Part shown: piece after piece, positions 32,520-34,943 of the stretch | Numbering within the stretch: position 1 is the first letter of the stretch | Layout of the letters: each line of letters begins with the position of its first letter | Source: Bacillota bacterium | GTDB lineage: Bacteria; Bacillota; Sulfobacillia; JAMCWA01 | NCBI GenBank assembly: GCA_023475165.1 | Contig: JAMCWA010000016.1 | Coordinates: 1-34,943 of the forward strand | Direction: 5' to 3' | DNA: 34,943 nucleotides | Made by a program: the position numbers and the translations under genes | Notes under the pieces: generated by a model | The model's input: only the letters and a program-made list of their open reading frames with translations | The model's database searches: none | What the model was told of the DNA's origin: nothing

Positions 32520-34601
32520 TTAGGTCGGTTTCCCCTTCCGACGCCCCCCTCCCTCCTCTGCCCTTTCCAGGAGTTGGCGGCTCTGGCGGAGGTAGACGGC
32601 GGCCACCGCTTCATTCCCCTGGGTCCGGCTCAGTTCCCCCATTTCTCGCAGGGCCTCGGCCCAGTCGGGCACCAGCCCCTTTTTCTCGAAGACGGCTAAG
32701 GAAAACTGCAGGGAACGTCGCGCCTCCTCCAGGGGGGCACGCCCCAGGCGGGTTAAGCGGGCCAGCACCAGGTGGGTGCGAGCCAGCTCCACTTCCTCTC
32801 GCTCCTGGCGAAAAAAGGACAGGGAGCGCTCCAGCAAAGCCCTGGCTTCGCCGCCATACCCTTTTTCCGAGCGCAGGAGGGCCATCTCCCGCTCCACCAG
32901 GGCCTGAGTCCTGAGATCGGAGGACTCCGTTGTCTGGCGCCGGGCGGCCGAGAGTAGTTCTTCCGCCTGCTGGAGGTCGCCCAGTTGCCTATAGGCTTGG
33001 CTCAAAGGAACCTCCAGCGACAGGATCAATTGCGAGTTCTGTAGTCTCTTGGCCAGGGCCAAGCCGCGCTGCAAATAGTGGACGGCCTCCTGGAGCTGGC
33101 GCTGGGCCAGGGCCGCCCCGCCGAGGCCCGCCCAACCTTCACAGATGAAAGACTCCAATCCCAATCGCTCGCCCAGCTTTACCCCTTCCTCCAGGTGGCG
33201 GTGGGCCCGCTCATAGCTGCCTCTCCCCAGGTGGAGTTGACCAAGGGCCAGCTCAATCCGGGCGCGCGTCGCCTCATCCCTCCCGGCCGCCATTTCCCTG
33301 GCCTTATCCAGCTCAGCCAGGGCCTGGGGGTACTGGTACAGGTGACTTCGGGCCACCCCCAGGAGATAACGGGCCTGGATGGCACTCGATGTATTCTTCT
33401 CACCGGCGAGATACCCCAGGATCTTTTCCTGCTGCTCCGCCACCCGCTCCCAGCGGTGGAGGGCGGCGTAGGTGAGGCTCAGGCGTTGCTCCACCTCCAG
33501 GCGGTCCAAAGGTGCGGCTGAGGGCTTCAAAAAGGACAGGGCTTGCCGGTAATAGTGGAGGGCTTCTCGGAAAAGACCCTGTCTTTTGGCTCCATCCCCA
33601 GCTTCCAGGAGGAGGGGGAAGGCCTTTGAACCGTAGCCGGCCCGAGCATAGTGTTCGGCCGTTTCTTTCAATCGCTGAAAGGCCATAGCTTCTCCAAGCG
33701 GGCTGATATCCCCCTGTGTGGGCAGGACCTGGCTGGTCGGGCGCGGGATCTTTTCCTCCAGCAAGCGGGCCAGCCGCAGGTGCCACTGGCGCCGGCGCGC
33801 CAGAGGAATCAGCGTATAAAGCTGGTGGCGCCAAAGGCGGTACTCCAGCCAAAGGAGAGGGCCGGGTACAGAGCCCGGGTCAAGAACCCGCAACTCAGAC
33901 GCTGGGTGGCTGTCTTCGCCATGTTCCAAAAACCTTAGGAGTCCCCGCTCCACCAGCTCAAGAGCCACATTCTCCATCGCCCCCACTTCCAGATTGAGGA
34001 TTTTGGCCAGGTCGGACATGGCCATTTGTCCCCCGGCTACCGCCAGGAGCTCCAGGAGATCCCTTTCCAGGGACGGCAACCTTCTTACGAGCCAGGCCGG
34101 ATCCGGCCCGGATGGCTCAGGACCGGAGTCAGCAGCCGGTCCTTTCCCGCTGGTCAAACCTTCTCCGAAGTCGGTGCCCAGCACCCGCGATTCGTGGGCC
34201 AGGTCCTCCAGAACCCCTCGCAGAAACCTGGCCACCATACCGGCTTCGGCATCTGAGAGACGGTTATAATGACGGTAGAAGGGAAGCTGCTGCGCGGGCT
34301 CGTCAAGGCCCAAGACTGTGAGGAAATCCTCCAGGCTGCGCGTCCCCTCCTCCCGACCTTCCTGGGGCCGGTCTTCTACAATCGAGGGATGAACCTCTGT
34401 ATAGAGGTCGGCGACGGTGGTATCGAAAACCGCGGCGATACGGTCCTTTAACTGATCATGGATATTGTCACGGGCGTTGTTAAGGACCAGGGAGAGGTAG
34501 GACTCGCTGACACCGATGAGCTCAGCCAGGTCCTTCACCCGCATTCCCTTTGCCGTCATTAACATCCGGACATTGCGAACGAAGATTTCGAGGGCCGTCA
34601 T
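32520..34601 (-). CDS. XRE-type regulator with C-terminal TPR array
   Basis: Predicted cytosolic transcription regulator, 693 residues. ATG with AAGGAGGAAT upstream on the reverse strand. Residues 5-66 are an XRE helix-turn-helix (MRVKDLAELIGVSESYLSLV). Residues 175-240 look like the winged helix found after the ATPase domain in LuxR/STAND regulators (LERDLLELLAVAGGQMAMSD). From about 300 onward there are many TPR-like repeats (EALHYYRQALSFL, AHRHLEEGVKLGERL, EAVHYLQRGLALAKRL, QAEELLSAARR). There is no Walker A motif, so the nucleotide-binding part of STAND proteins is missing and the TPR array probably binds a protein or peptide. It is first in the operon with glmL (68-bp gap) and may control it. 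Confidence 0.85.
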   Translation of the reverse strand: MTALEIFVRNVRMLMTAKGMRVKDLAELIGVSESYLSLVLNNARDNIHDQLKDRIAAVFDTTVADLYTEVHPSIVEDRPQEGREEGTRSLEDFLTVLGLDEPAQQLPFYRHYNRLSDAEAGMVARFLRGVLEDLAHESRVLGTDFGEGLTSGKGPAADSGPEPSGPDPAWLVRRLPSLERDLLELLAVAGGQMAMSDLAKILNLEVGAMENVALELVERGLLRFLEHGEDSHPASELRVLDPGSVPGPLLWLEYRLWRHQLYTLIPLARRRQWHLRLARLLEEKIPRPTSQVLPTQGDISPLGEAMAFQRLKETAEHYARAGYGSKAFPLLLEAGDGAKRQGLFREALHYYRQALSFLKPSAAPLDRLEVEQRLSLTYAALHRWERVAEQQEKILGYLAGEKNTSSAIQARYLLGVARSHLYQYPQALAELDKAREMAAGRDEATRARIELALGQLHLGRGSYERAHRHLEEGVKLGERLGLESFICEGWAGLGGAALAQRQLQEAVHYLQRGLALAKRLQNSQLILSLEVPLSQAYRQLGDLQQAEELLSAARRQTTESSDLRTQALVEREMALLRSEKGYGGEARALLERSLSFFRQEREEVELARTHLVLARLTRLGRAPLEEARRSLQFSLAVFEKKGLVPDWAEALREMGELSRTQGNEAVAAVYLRQSRQLLERAEEGGGRRKGKPT

Positions 34602-34943
34602 TCCTATTCCTCCTTACCATCATAAATATGTAAGAGGTGACAACGTTGATCCTGTCGCCAGAACATTTACTGGGGGAAAAGAAATTGGCAAGAGAACGTC
34701 TCACCCAATAATTCATTGCTCAAGGCAAAATATCCTTCTTCTCGCAAGATTACGCCAGTTTTCACATGACTACCCTTTTCGTTTTTAAACGAGTTTTCCT
34801 TCGCTTCGACTTCAAATTCAAAAGACTGATCTCAATAGATGGCGGCTTGCAAGTTTTTTTGTGTTAAAGAGGAAATTGGGGTTTGCGCATAGAATAAAGA
34901 TTGAGAGAACAAATACTAACTACGTCCATATTCGGCCTTCGGC
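34602..34943. other. AT-rich region upstream of the XRE-TPR operon
   Basis: No supported gene. It is clearly richer in A+T than the rest of the window. On the reverse strand TTGCCA (34691-34686) and TAAATG (34669-34664) are separated by 16 bp, a weak promoter candidate about 63 bp before the gene. CGTTTTTAAACG (34779-34790) is a short near-palindrome. Confidence 0.3.

Overview
The window reads like a chromosomal segment of a GC-rich, probably thermophilic and anaerobic member of the Bacillota (Clostridia; Moorella or Desulfotomaculum-like relatives are my guess). The basis is inference: strong AGGAGG-type ribosome binding sites, many GTG/TTG starts, the TsaE-TsaB-RimI cluster, LytS/LytR next to cstA, a PfkB-type PsuK with an N-terminal winged helix, a GlmL-family protein, and a tetrathionate-reductase-like respiratory enzyme. 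No rRNA, tRNA, CRISPR array, transposase or phage gene is visible.

Layout. 1-6513 is housekeeping: a type 4 uracil-DNA glycosylase cut by the left edge, a small reverse-strand gene, thiL, tsaE, tsaB, rimI and guaB. 6740-13841 is a carbon-starvation/pyruvate-peptide uptake block: a LytS-type sensor and LytTR regulator, then two cstA genes separated by a tiny membrane protein, each cstA with a long untranslated leader. 14018-17157 holds two small paralogous proteins and two paralogous ArsA/Get3-type ATPases. Each ATPase departs from the family consensus at different switch residues, so they may form an obligate heterodimer. This is the best candidate here for an undescribed system. 17633-26518 is a respiratory island: a PhnD-like binding lipoprotein, a NarX-like kinase and a NarL-like regulator (together looking like a TtrS/TtrR system with the sensor split in two), followed by ttrB-ttrC-ttrA-like genes in the same order as the Salmonella ttrBCA operon. 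26943-29164 is psuK-psuG for pseudouridine breakdown. On the reverse strand, 34601-29476 is an apparent operon of an XRE-TPR regulator, a GlmL-family ATPase and an unrecognised 378-residue protein, with no mutase subunits nearby.

Spacers are unusually rich in repeats. A family of 150-310 bp elements with imperfect terminal inverted repeats (tips CTAGGAGAC-CGCTG or CTAGGAGAG-TGCTGAC) and strong internal hairpins occupies several spacers (2834-3137, 4611-4918, 14331-14480, 14859-15101). Solo tips lie elsewhere, and at least four genes use the TAG inside a tip as their stop codon. A second, GC-rich repeat occurs three times, and a 59-bp tandem hairpin repeat lies upstream of the respiratory island.
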